Positions 49,840 through 60,300 of a DNA stretch of 64,000 bases are shown here, in pieces. Below the pieces are notes generated by a model. It worked only from the letters and a program-made list of their open reading frames with translations. It was not told where the DNA came from and ran no database searches. Position 1 is the stretch's first letter. Every line of letters starts with the position of its first letter. Source of the stretch: Sphagnum magellanicum (taxonomy: Eukaryota > Streptophyta > Sphagnopsida > Sphagnales > Sphagnaceae); the NCBI GenBank assembly GCA_021904315.1, contig CM038918.1, forward strand, positions 16,941,349 through 17,005,348, written 5' to 3'. The position numbers and the translations under genes were made by a program.

Positions 49840-51000
49840 ATTGGAGCATATTGGAGATGAGACTATCAATAATCTTACTACGAAAAGGGTGGTTTGTCCA
49901 AATGCGATCTAGAATGTTGGCACAACTAGAAAACACCAAAATGATCAAGTTTCTACCCAAGGGCTCCTTGCATTTTCGGGAGGTGAATATAGTGAAAGTA
50001 ATGAGTCTCTTAATGTTAATGAAGATGATGTGGCAAGTTCGCCTAATTTAGAAAACATGCACTGAAGATAAGCTTCGCCAATAGGGCATAACAGTTGGCA
50101 TGGAAAGGAATGCAATGTTCAAGATCTTGAAAATGTTTTCCTTGTGAAAGGTCATATGACGACATTTGACTCGAGGGAAGCAATTCTAGATGGCATTTTT
50201 GGAGATGATAATTTCGGCTTGACCATTCTCTACTATCTTGGAAACATTTCAGTGATAATGACTATTTGGAAATGGTTGTTGGCTTAGACAACTATGGAGG
50301 GATTCTTGTTGAAGGAGCTCTTATTGTAATACAATGAAAGCTACCTACCTAAAGTGGATGTAGAAGGAATGATTGGTGTGAAGAAAAAAAATATAACTTT
50401 AGTGAAAGAAAATGGAAAAAGATAGTGTCTTTAAATTTCGTTTCGAGGATAAAGAAGGTGCAAAACGAGGAATCATGTCATGGTGTCGGAGCAATGATGT
50501 GTTGTTCCTTGAATTGCTATCAACATTTCCCTCGGCAAATGATGGGATTACTTAGACAGAAATTTTAGAACAAGTTGTTTGACGAAAAAACCGCCCACTC
50601 GTTAAATATTCCAAAAAGGTTGCATTGAAGAGGAGATTACAACCATGCAAAATTTGTGACGCTTCAAGAAAGGGACGTTTGTGAAACTATTTGGTACAAA
50701 ATCATGGGGATTTAGGTCAACTTACATGAGTTACAAGTAGGAAAACAAAAGAGGGTGTAGGATTTTACCACATCAAAAAAAGGGGAATCAAAAGTAGCGA
50801 ACCTTAATGATATAAGCCGAATCAAACATTTAATCTTTGATTGAAGAATGTGTTGATGTAATGCCACATCAAATGAAGGGCATCGAAGATGTGAAACAAG
50901 ATGTCCATTTTCTTCTTCCAGATACCTAGAAAATAATGCGGGAGCATAGTGACCAAATAAGCTTGGAATGATTCATTTTCATTGTGTTGTATGAAGACAT
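49840..51000 (+). pseudogene. Frame-broken coding remnant upstream of the DUF7869-like block
   Basis: Protein-like blocks with stops and frame shifts run through this stretch (for example NVQDLENVFLVKGHMTTFDS, then ECVDVMPHQMKGIEDVKQDV). They may be the N-terminal part of the transposon protein whose better-preserved part lies at 51250-52860. The link rests only on position and orientation. Confidence 0.3.
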
Positions 51001-51249
51001 GTTATATTGTTCAATTAAAGCTTTGTCTGGTGGCCACCAAATCAAGTAATGATGTGTTTATTATTTCGTTTAGGCATTGTTAAAAGTTGATCATTCATGG
51101 AGTCTTAAAATCCTATAAACTTTTGACCGTTTGTCGACTTGGTGGCCACTAAGTTTAGAGTAACATGGCTTTAATTGAAGTTGCAATAAATATTAAACGT
51201 TCTTGTTTTTAATTCTAATAATTGGTTTTTTCTACACGTTTGCAAATTA

Positions 51250-52860
51250 GCAAGGAGTTGCAAATTGGAAATATCTTGCAATTTGCTATGAGCTAATTAA
51301 GAAAGAAAAAACATCTATATGTGGATGTGTAGAAGAGAGGATCTATTTTTACCAAGTGTACTGTTTATGAATCCTTAAAGGATTTGATATCCAAAGTAAG
51401 AAAAAAACAACCTTAATGTGAAAGAACATGAAATTAAATTAAAGAAGCATAACATTCACCAAAAATCTTGTCAACGTCTATAACACATTTGGAGAGTTAA
51501 ATTTGTGCAATCTAAAGAAGATTTTTTATGTGTAATTCATGATAAGATGGACCATTCTAAAACAACTCTTCCTTGGCTTCAAGTGAAAAACAAAATGGTG
51601 TCCGGATTGGGGCTATTGCCAATGACATTAACTGGAATGATTATTCATGGCCATGGGGATGAAGCCTTTGCTCAATATTCTAATGAGCTCTAGCCCAATG
51701 ATCCTAATGTCATAATTGGGTCATTTTTGCGCTTGTTTTGTAACCTTGAAAAAAAGCCAGTTAAGGAGTCATGGGTTTTGTTTGAGTTTGAACTTGAAAA
51801 CACCTTCTTCTAACAAATTTTGCAAGGAAATTCCCATTGTTTGATGCAATGAAGCCTATGAACAAAATTATAGATGTGAAACCATTGCCAAGGAAATTGC
51901 TTCTTTAAATGGACAATTTTGTGAAAGATACAAAAATTGTCACCTATTGGCGTTTCTTGCCTTATTAACTACTTGAGAAATTTTCAAAGAAGTTCAATTC
52001 AAGTTTCTTGTAGTTAGGCAAACATATGAAGATATTGACGGAAGTTTTGGATATTTGTCAAAGAAATTGAGAGAACAGAATAATTATGTCATGGTGGATT
52101 TGATGAAAACATTCATGTTTTTTCAATATTGTCCATTTATTTTGCAACTCATTCAAGAAATCCTTGATTTCAAATCTTGGGTCAATGGATATTTGAATGC
52201 AAGCCCAAATGTCTTTGACGGTCATACAAAGATGCATTTGTTTAGGTTTTTTGTGGGCGAAGTAGGGTGGCCAATGATGCAATACAAAGTATCTCCTACT
52301 GATGTTTTGTGGAGCCCTAAAGGTGGCCCGACCATACAATTGTGGAAAGAGGATGGCACATGACGAGCAAAACTGTTAGAAAGGTTCCGAATCTTGTTCC
52401 ATTTTGCCCAATATGGGGAAATGATGAACAGGGGGTAGGTGAGGAGGAAAGGTTCATTGGTAACAAGATTTCAAAGTATATTGAGTTTTGGAAGCTTGGG
52501 ATGTCAAAGGACAATTCAAATTCTAAAGTTATGGGTCTTTATGTGAAATATTGGGAAAGCATTTTGGAACTGTTATCAAGACTTATCCCATGATAGAATT
52601 TTGTTCTATTGGAAGGCTTTTGGCCTTCTAGCAATTGGAGAGTTAATTATGAGCATGCATCCATTCATACTATTGTTGATGTTGACCTTGAAAATCTTGT
52701 CATCCTTCCATACTATGGGCCTAGAAGGAGCCAATAATGATGAAGAATTGTATCATAATTGTTGGTTGAACAAGTGGGAGTGTAATCATGCGGACCCAAA
52801 ACAATGGGTTGAAATATTTTCTATCACATTATTTTTTCGGCTAGAAGCAATATAACAATT
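51250..52860 (+). mobile_element. Decayed DUF7869-type transposon gene
   Basis: A block near 51505-51693 reads FLCVIHDKMDHSKTTLP, then GMIIHGHGDEAFAQYSNEL. It matches the 'IDGMDQSKTNLP' style motif of DUF7869 proteins, which are thought to be DDE-transposase-like. Near 51990-52070 the translation gives YEDIDGSFGYLSKKLREQ, where the family has GHTHEDID followed by FG. The preceding bases give VRQT instead of VGHTH. More worn blocks follow to about 52593 (TKMHLFRFF, then YKVSPTDVLWSPK). Several stops and frame changes are present. The family assignment is from recalled motifs. Confidence 0.6.
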
Positions 52861-53600
52861 AATTCCAATATAAATATTAATGCGACCCATGCATCTAAGG
52901 CAAAAGTTAATCTTGATGCAATTAACAATAACTCATGTGCATTGTAATTGTAGATTGAATTTTTTATGAAGATGAAGTAGAAATGTTAGTGATACTTTAT
53001 GGTTTTAAAATAGATTTAGTTTTTTTTTCAAATGGGATTTTAATGTTCTAGAAAATATTCAATGTGTTTATGTGCGTTCATTGAGAAAAATATTAATGTT
53101 TATCCTCTTTCTAAACATTCTAATGTCCTGAACTTTTGTTAATATGGACATTGCTTGTTTTAAAATGTCATCTTAAGTGTGCATGAAAAATTAAAGAAAT
53201 GATATGTTAAAATTTTTCTTTTTAATGTCATGGGTGTATGAAATTTTTGTCAATGTTTGCTAGCATTAATGATACACATGAAAAGTGGCAATCATGTACT
53301 TAAATTTATGATTTGTGCTCGGCAAGGTCTAACCTTCATTTCAACCAACTAGTTCAATTTATATTGAATCCAACAAATTTTAATTTGAGGATATTGTTTG
53401 CAATTGACGATAGGAAAACGAAAATAATTATTTGAAATTTGGTGAGCACCACATTGGTTTGACTATGAACTTTGAAGAGTTTGGTTCCAAACTTAAGTTC
53501 TTGTGCAAATTTTATGCAAATTAATTAAAATATGCTTGAAATTCTAGTAATTCGAAAGCCATTAGACAAAATCATATATTTAATTTGAATGGAAATTCAA
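52861..53600. other. AT-rich intergenic DNA
   Basis: Nothing recognisable was seen. Confidence 0.5.
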
Positions 53601-53607
53601 GTTTTTA

Positions 53608-53875
53608 ATGAAAATTTATGAAAGTGCATCTTGGCATGGTGGCAATTTATTTGGTGGCCACTAAATGGGTTGCAACATTTGCACCATGTTGAATTGATAT
53701 CAAATTCATTTTTTTCTTGAAAATTTATGAAGTTGCATGAAAACTTGGTTGAAATACATCTTATTTGGTGGTCACAAATGGGTTTTGTTCCCCAACATGT
53801 TGAGTTTGGTGTCAAATTTAGCCTTTTGTTGAAAATTTATGCAATTACATGAAAAGATGATTGAAATATGTGTTA
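53608..53875. repeat. Tandem repeat, about 2.4 units of 112 bp
   Basis: 'gaaaatttatgaagttgcat' or a variant starts units near 53608, 53719 and 53831. Each full unit contains 'tatttggtggccactaaatg' or a variant and 'accatgttgaattgat' or a variant. It lies directly before the 700-bp dispersed repeat. Confidence 0.75.
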
Positions 53876-53907
53876 AAGTCTGGAATTAATTAAATAAATG
53901 TTGTATT

Positions 53908-54572
53908 AATGTTGGTTTGGTATATAGAAGCCTACACATATGTGCACTAGTATTGAAATTCATTATTAAACATATATGTGTTGGGGGAATACCAATATCA
54001 TAAGTACTACTCTCTTGAGGACCAACTTTGGGTTTAGGGTTAATCACTTTTGTAAGTTAATTTATTTGATTATGAACTTTTGAAAGTTCAATAATTAATC
54101 ATTTGGAAGTTGGGAAAATTAGAGATTTTTTCAGATTTTGGGGGTCACCAAATGCTGTATGAATAATTATTAATATATTTTTTTAAAAAATAACAAAAGA
54201 AAATTGATCCAAACCATATTAGGTTAACAAAATTCTAAAATAAATAAGTTTAGAATTAGTCCAAATACATGTAACTCCCAATTCGGATAAAGGTTAATAA
54301 GAATTGGACTAGAACCACTCCGATCTTATTTTTAAAACTAGAACTGGAATTGGAACCTTGTTTTATTTATCCAAAATCACATTCTTGGTTTCATTTATAT
54401 TTGAGAGTGAAATCAAGATAATTTTTAATTTTAAAAAAAAAATCCAAAATCAAAGGTTCTTCATAAAAGTAAAGAACTACCCAACATTGGCAAGGATTTT
54501 TGAAATGTTGAAAATTCCCTTGTCTTAACACCAATATATAATAATATTTGCCTCATATGAGATTTTAAAATT
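53908..54572. repeat. Dispersed repeat of about 700 bp, copy 2
   Basis: This is the partner of 27055-27757, 26.8 kb away in the same orientation. It lacks a short block near its start ('gatatatggttcaaat') and one near its end that copy 1 has. Confidence 0.85.
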
Positions 54573-55143
54573 TTAATTTTGAGGACCCAATACCAAGCTA
54601 ATATGAAATGTTTTTTTTAAAACTGATTCAATACCAAGACTAGGATGGTAATAGGTATATAAATTTTCTAAAATGTGCACAATACTAATAAGACCAAGCT
54701 ACCAACCCTAAACCCTAAACCCAACAATCTTGTCCCAATAGCACCTCAAATTTACCCCCATATTGTTTGGGCACAATTCAACTTTCAATTATTTGAGCTG
54801 AAAGGGGGGGTGGGGTATAGGTATGGGATCACAAGTAAAGCATAACTTTCGTTAAATTTTAAATTTTGGGGAGTGTCCAATGTTCCAAAAAAAATAGTGA
54901 TGGGCCAAATCAATGGGGCTCCTTCAAGGAAAAAAAAAAAGCGGGGGGGGGTGGATTGGGGATTGATTTATTTTTTCTTGGGCAGGTAAGAAATATTGAC
55001 CGGAAAAAAGGGGCTAAAAGTCAATGGTAAAAAAGATATTGTCATTGGAAATAAAATAAAATTGGGGAAAAAAAAATTTCAATGGAAAAAAAGATATTTA
55101 CATTGGCAAAAAAAAACATTGGTAAGACCATTTACATTAAATT
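54573..55143. other. AT-rich spacer with homopolymer runs
   Basis: A short interstitial telomere-type tract CCCTAAACCCTAAACCC lies at 54706-54722. Poly-A next to poly-G occurs near 54931-54950. No gene was seen. Confidence 0.5.
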
Positions 55144-55197
55144 TATATATATATATATATATTATTTATTTATTTATTTATTTACTTATTTATTTAA
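55144..55197. repeat. (TA)n followed by (TTTA)n microsatellite
   Basis: About ten TA units run into about eight TTTA units, with one TTAC interruption. It lies just upstream of the GC-rich AGO1 leader. Confidence 0.9.
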
Positions 55198-55265
55198 TTT
55201 ATAATCCCATAGGAATTTTGGTAGGTATGAAGAAAAAGAGGAACTAGCAAATGGACATTGCGTGG

Positions 55266-55766
55266 GCAGTAGGTTTGGAAGCTACTAGGTGCCCGATGTT
55301 TTCCCGGGTGACCCGCCCCACTGCAGCCTGCCTCTCGCCTCCAGGCTCCTCTTCCCACAGTGTCTCGCGCACGTAAGCCACAAAACCCCTTGCACACGCC
55401 CGTTCGCTTTCCTGCGGGCTTCAGATTTCCGCCCTTCGCGCTCCAGAGAGAACAGAAGAGAACAAGAGAGTGTGCTGTGCACCAGAGCTCTCGAGCTCGA
55501 CCGACAGGAACAGAGATCTGCACATGTTGCGACAAAGATCTACAGCAATTTCTTGTCGAAGCAACGGATTCTTTCTGGAGTATTATGCAGGCGGAGATGC
55601 ACCGGTGAAGAAGATCGAACCAAGTCGACTTGTTAGGAGGATGCTCGATGAGACTTGTGTCTCGACGACAGCAGTTCCGAGCTTGATCTAGTGGGGAATG
55701 AATGCGGTGAATTTGGAGGTCGACTTTGTGTATACCAGCCAAAAATGGAGCTTGAATTTTGAAGAG
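55266..55766 (+). promoter_or_regulatory. AGO1: GC-rich AGO1 promoter/5'UTR first exon region
   Basis: GC content rises abruptly here compared with the upstream AT-rich DNA. The segment ends at a strong donor, GAAGAG|GTATGT (55766/55767), which pairs with the acceptor at 56387. The transcription start cannot be fixed and no TATA box was evident. Short ORFs lie on both strands, including one of 115 codons on the plus strand, and are probably leader sequence or chance. Confidence 0.55.
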
Positions 55767-56387
55767 GTATGTATCTCTGGATCTGTTGTGGATGCTGCCT
55801 GCTGCTGAGACGTTTTTGTTGCTGTTTTTTTTTTTCTGTTTTGTCTTCGTCTGCAGTGCTTGTTTGTTGTCTTGGATTTTTGTGAGCCGTTCACGTGACT
55901 AGCCAGGCGTACGGGTTTGAGCTGAGGCCCCACTTTTTGCAAGTGGTGTACGGGGGAAAAAGCAAAACCCTCGCATAGCCGCAATCTAGGGTTTTACCCA
56001 GCCCCTAACCCTAACTTTCAGGGCGTTGATGGCCACCTTGCTTACGGTTTCTGGTTCCGATCGCACCAATTGGTATTTGATCGATTTCGTCAGTATGTGT
56101 CTCCATTTGCAATGAGAGTTCACACTCGTTGGGAGCTGTTCACGGGGTTTCAATTCCTCGGGGACGATGTGTTGTTACAGTTGGAGATCTAAGCTTGACT
56201 GCAACTTGCATGGTGCTCTTGCCCTAAGTGTGATGTGAATAGATTGTTTAGACAGTTGTTCCAACAGGTGGCAGCTCTGCTCCCATTATTCATGTTCCTC
56301 TGATGTTGTCCAGGTGTTGAATAATGTTTTTCCTTCTTTGATGGATTTTGTGAATTTTGTTCTTGCTTGTCATGTGCTGATGTGCAG
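55767..56387 (+). other. AGO1: 5'UTR intron of AGO1
   Basis: A GT-AG intron of 621 bp runs from AG|GTATGT to GATGTGCAG|GGCCC. It contains 'ctagggtttt' and 'ccctaaccctaa' telo-box-like words, common in 5' regions of plant housekeeping genes. The start codon follows 116 bp after the acceptor. Confidence 0.6.
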
Positions 56388-56503
56388 GGCCCTGTTCTGA
56401 GGTAATGCTCCAGTAATTAGGATCCACAGTGGTTTTGAACTGCTGCCACTGGCACTTTCTCTTGGATTGTTTCCCACCTAGCAGAGGAGACTAATTAGCA
56501 GCC

Positions 56504-57376
56504 ATGCCAAGGAGACGGAAGACGCCCCGACAAGGTGAGGATGTTCCTCAAGGAGATGCACCATTGGTGGCTCCAGCTCAAGCTGCAGTTGCTCCAGCTG
56601 CAGCTGCCCCACCTGGAGCTGAACCACAACAGCAGCCTCAGCTGCCTGCAGCTTCACAGCAGCGGCGTCGACAACCTGCACCTGTACAGCAACAGCCAGG
56701 TAGGCAGGGGCATTATGAAGGTGAAGCTCAGGCTTCTAGCAGAGAGCAAGGACGTGGCCCAGGCCCAGGAAGAGGTCGTGGTCGAGGCCAAGGGCCTCAG
56801 TACAATGTGGCCAATACTTCTCTGTCTGGTGGAACAGGCCCTTCTTCTGGCCCTCAAGTTGAGTCATACAGGGGTCAAGCACCACAGCAGTATGTGGAGC
56901 CTGTGGCTCAGGTCTATCCTCCCCCTACGATATATGCTCCCCAGTCTGCTGCACTAGACCAATCTGCAGAGTTTTCACAGATGATACCATTGGGGATGCA
57001 GCACAGGGCTCATGTGGCCCAGCCAGCTTCCTCATCACAGCCTCCACCTGTATATGTAGTGCCGCAGCAATATGCAGCTGCCCCACCTGCTTTAGCAGTG
57101 GGTCCAGCAGCAGCCGTGGGGTTTGTTCCTGGCCAAGTGATGTTTGAGCAGCAGTTTGGCAGTCTACAGATACAACCCATGCCTCCACCTCCAGTTCACA
57201 TTGCACCTGCTGAGGATACAGGCCCCCCTTCACCACAATTTGGAGAAGTGCCAGTATCCAGCAAGGCTCTTCGATTTCCATTGCGGCCTGGTAAGGGCAG
57301 GTTGGGCCAGAAGTGTATGGTGAAGGCAAATCATTTTTTTGCTGACCTTCCAGACAAAGACCTTCACCAGTATGAT
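56504..57376 (+). other. AGO1: AGO1 exon 1: low-complexity N-terminus and start of the N domain
   Basis: Residues 1-291. A basic start ([10 protein letters not shown]) is followed by Ala/Pro/Gln-rich sequence. A GRG-rich block ([11 protein letters not shown]) resembles sites of arginine methylation. More Pro/Gln sequence follows. The conserved N-terminal block appears at about residue 250 (RFPLRPGKG, then [16 protein letters not shown]). No sequence encoding the angiosperm miR168-site peptide (FPELHQA) was found. Confidence 0.9.
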
Positions 57377-60300
57377 GTAAGTTTTCTTGGTCCTCTGCAG
57401 GTTATATAAGGAGCATGAGCTGCTTCTTACAAAATTAGTTTTGTCAGACTCAGACTTCAAGGGTGCCTAAAACAGGTAGAACTTGTTGTGAGGAATGCTA
57501 CTTGTAGCAGTGTGGGGGATTAGTTAGTCATGATAGATCATGCCATATTTTGGGGTTTACTGGTTCTCAGAATTGTGCATGGGCCAGATGACCAAAATGG
57601 TTGACATTCCAAATGTTGAGTTTTTTGCAGGTTGCAATCACACCAGAGGTCACATCTCGAGGTGTTAATAGGGCTGTTATGGAGCAATTAGTGAAGCTGT
57701 ATAGAGAGACTGCCTTGGCCCACAGGCTGCCTGTATATGATGGCCGAAAAAGCCTGTATACTGCAGGGCCTCTGCCATTCCCGTCCAAGGAGTTCCAAAT
57801 CAGCCTCCTTGAGGAAGATGATGGTAGCAATACTCAAAGGTGAAACAGGCTCCTGAATCAAGGCTATATCAATCACAATTGGATTGGCGGTTTTTCAACT
57901 ACTTGTATATATATGAAATATAGTTTCCTTAGGAGGGAATATGTCTGGACGTGCAACTCATGACTCTTCAGAGTAGAGTACAACTGAATGCATCTTTACA
58001 AAGTAGGACTGCAGTGTGGAGGCTAAAGCTTTTATTACTACTACAACGTCAGTTTGTGGTCTATCAGTTGTTTGTCATCCTGATCACTCCGACATTTCTG
58101 ATAGTTGTCACGGGTGTTCCATAGATGTTGATATGCTTAGAAAACTATGGCGCTTCACTGAGGCCAAGGTGCCATATCTATCACTTTAATAAAATGCTGT
58201 CTTGCACACATCAGAGGTTTGCACTAAAAGCAAACTGCATTGAGTTTGCCCAGATTGTCCTATGACACTGGATTGATCTGGATGGATCAAAGCTGAAGTT
58301 TGGTTGTAATTGCAGAAGGGAACGGAATTTCAAGGTGGTGATTAAGTTTGCAGCACGTGCTGATCTGCACCATCTTGGTCAATTCTTGGCTGGCCGCCAA
58401 GCAGATGCTCCCCAGGAAGCTTTGCAGGTTCTTGACATTGTTCTCAGGGAGCTTCCAACTCATCGGTGACAATACTGGCTTTCTCATCTTTCCTTTTTCA
58501 TTCTAGATGGGTTCCACTCAGTATTCTGAACCTCATTTGCTGAAAGAAAAACCTAGCTTATGATATTTCCTTAATTCATGAATATTGTGACTTTTATTGG
58601 TGTGGAGTGTCTGTGATGTTGATTTGTAGTTTCCCTCACAATGCTTAGGTGTGGACTAGAAACTTTAATTTGGGTGAAGGGCTGGTTTGGACCACAGTTG
58701 TACCAAGAGAATGTGCTAGATGGTCACTTTCTTTTTTTACAATCAAATTTGATTTGCTGAAATGAGATTTGTTTGGGAAACATTGTATGCTTGCTGGTTG
58801 TGCAGATACTCCCCTGTTGGCCGCTCCTTCTATTCTCCAAACCTTGGTACCAGACAGTCACTGGGAGATGGACTGGAAAGCTGGCGCGGTTTCTACCAAA
58901 GTATACGCCCAACTCAGATGGGCCTGTCCCTAAACATTGGTAAGAGGAGAAGACCCTTGACCTTCAAGTGGTTATTGTACTTTGACTTTTGCAACATGTT
59001 GCAAGCAGACTTTGGCAACTTATGGCAGCATTTACATGTCGGGTCAGATTTCTGCTTTCAGCACATGCTGTCCAGGAAATTTGGCAATTTTGTACCCTGT
59101 GATGGCAAGTACTTGGGGTTCACCAGTCTGGATGCTTTGGATTCTTCAAATATGGAGTGAATTCTAGATCTCATGGCTTGTGGGTTTGTCACAGACATGT
59201 CATCAACTGCCTTCATTGAGCCAAAAACTGTGATGGAGTTCATTCGGGATCTTCTGAACAAGGATATATCAAGGGGATTAACGGATGCTGACCGTATAAA
59301 GGTCTGTGATTAGAACCTAGCTTATATACCTGTGCTCTGTCAAAGTGGTCATCAGTTAATCCCGAAAAGAAAATCTTGATTTTGGATTTGGCAGCAGCCT
59401 CTGTTGAGACATCTCTGAAGTTCACTTCATACCTTATTGGGTGTCTGTATCATTATTGAGGAATTTCTTTGCCCATGGAATCAATTAAATTCAATTTGTG
59501 CACTAAAGGGGGACTGGACTTGCAGATCAAAAAAACCTTGCATGGTGTGAAGGTTGAGGTCACACATCGTGGAAGTATGCGACGGAAATACCGAGTTTCA
59601 GGGCTCACAAAACTAGCCACAAATGAGCTTGTGTATGCAGCATCCTAACTTACTTGTACCTTTAATGTGGTATGCTCATCTTTTCATTTGCAATTGGATG
59701 AGTCTGGAAAAGGTCAAAGTAGTCATGGGTGTTTTGGATAGAGGTCACCAGGTTCACAATGAGTTCTTCCTGCAGATTCCCTGTTGATGAGAGGGGGACT
59801 ATGAAGTCTGTCACTGAATACTTTAAAGAGACATATGGGTATGTCATTCGCCACCCATTCTTGCCATGCCTTCAAGTTGGCAATCAACAAAGACCCAACT
59901 ATCTTCCTATGGAGGTGTGCAAAATTGTGGAAGGTCAGCGGTACTCAAAGCGCTTGAATGAAAAGCAGATTACAGCTCTCCTGAAAGTCACCTGCCAGCG
60001 ACCTTATGAACGCGAGAAGGATATTTTGCAGGTTCTTGTTTGCTCTGGAGTCTGCCTGTGTGGCTGTTCTGCTTGATCAGGACTTAGTGGATGTCTCTTG
60101 TTTTTTCAATTTGTATGGACTTTGTGCTGATGGCTCTCTCGAGTGTTTTCAAATGTGCAATATGCCTATGGATCTTTGTGTAATTCCATCATTTGAATTG
60201 GCATGTGTGTCTTTTGTGGGTGGGTTGCAGACTGTGAATCATAATGCATACCATCAGGATCCATATGCACAGGAATTCGGTATTCGCATCAGTGCTCACC

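Noticed and set aside
54706..54722. Interstitial telomere repeat
   Set aside because: Only about two and a half CCCTAAA units. This is too short to infer a chromosome-end event.
55194..55742. 182-codon minus-strand ORF
   Set aside because: It lies antisense to the GC-rich AGO1 leader and has no recognisable domain. GC-rich DNA opens frames by chance.
56670..56695. miR168 target site
   Set aside because: Nine central bases match, but both flanks mismatch, including the region opposite the miRNA 5' end.
56535..56957. 140-codon ORF in another frame of AGO1 exon 1
   Set aside because: It is a shadow of the Gln/Pro-rich AGO1 reading frame, which is confirmed by splicing into the conserved domains.
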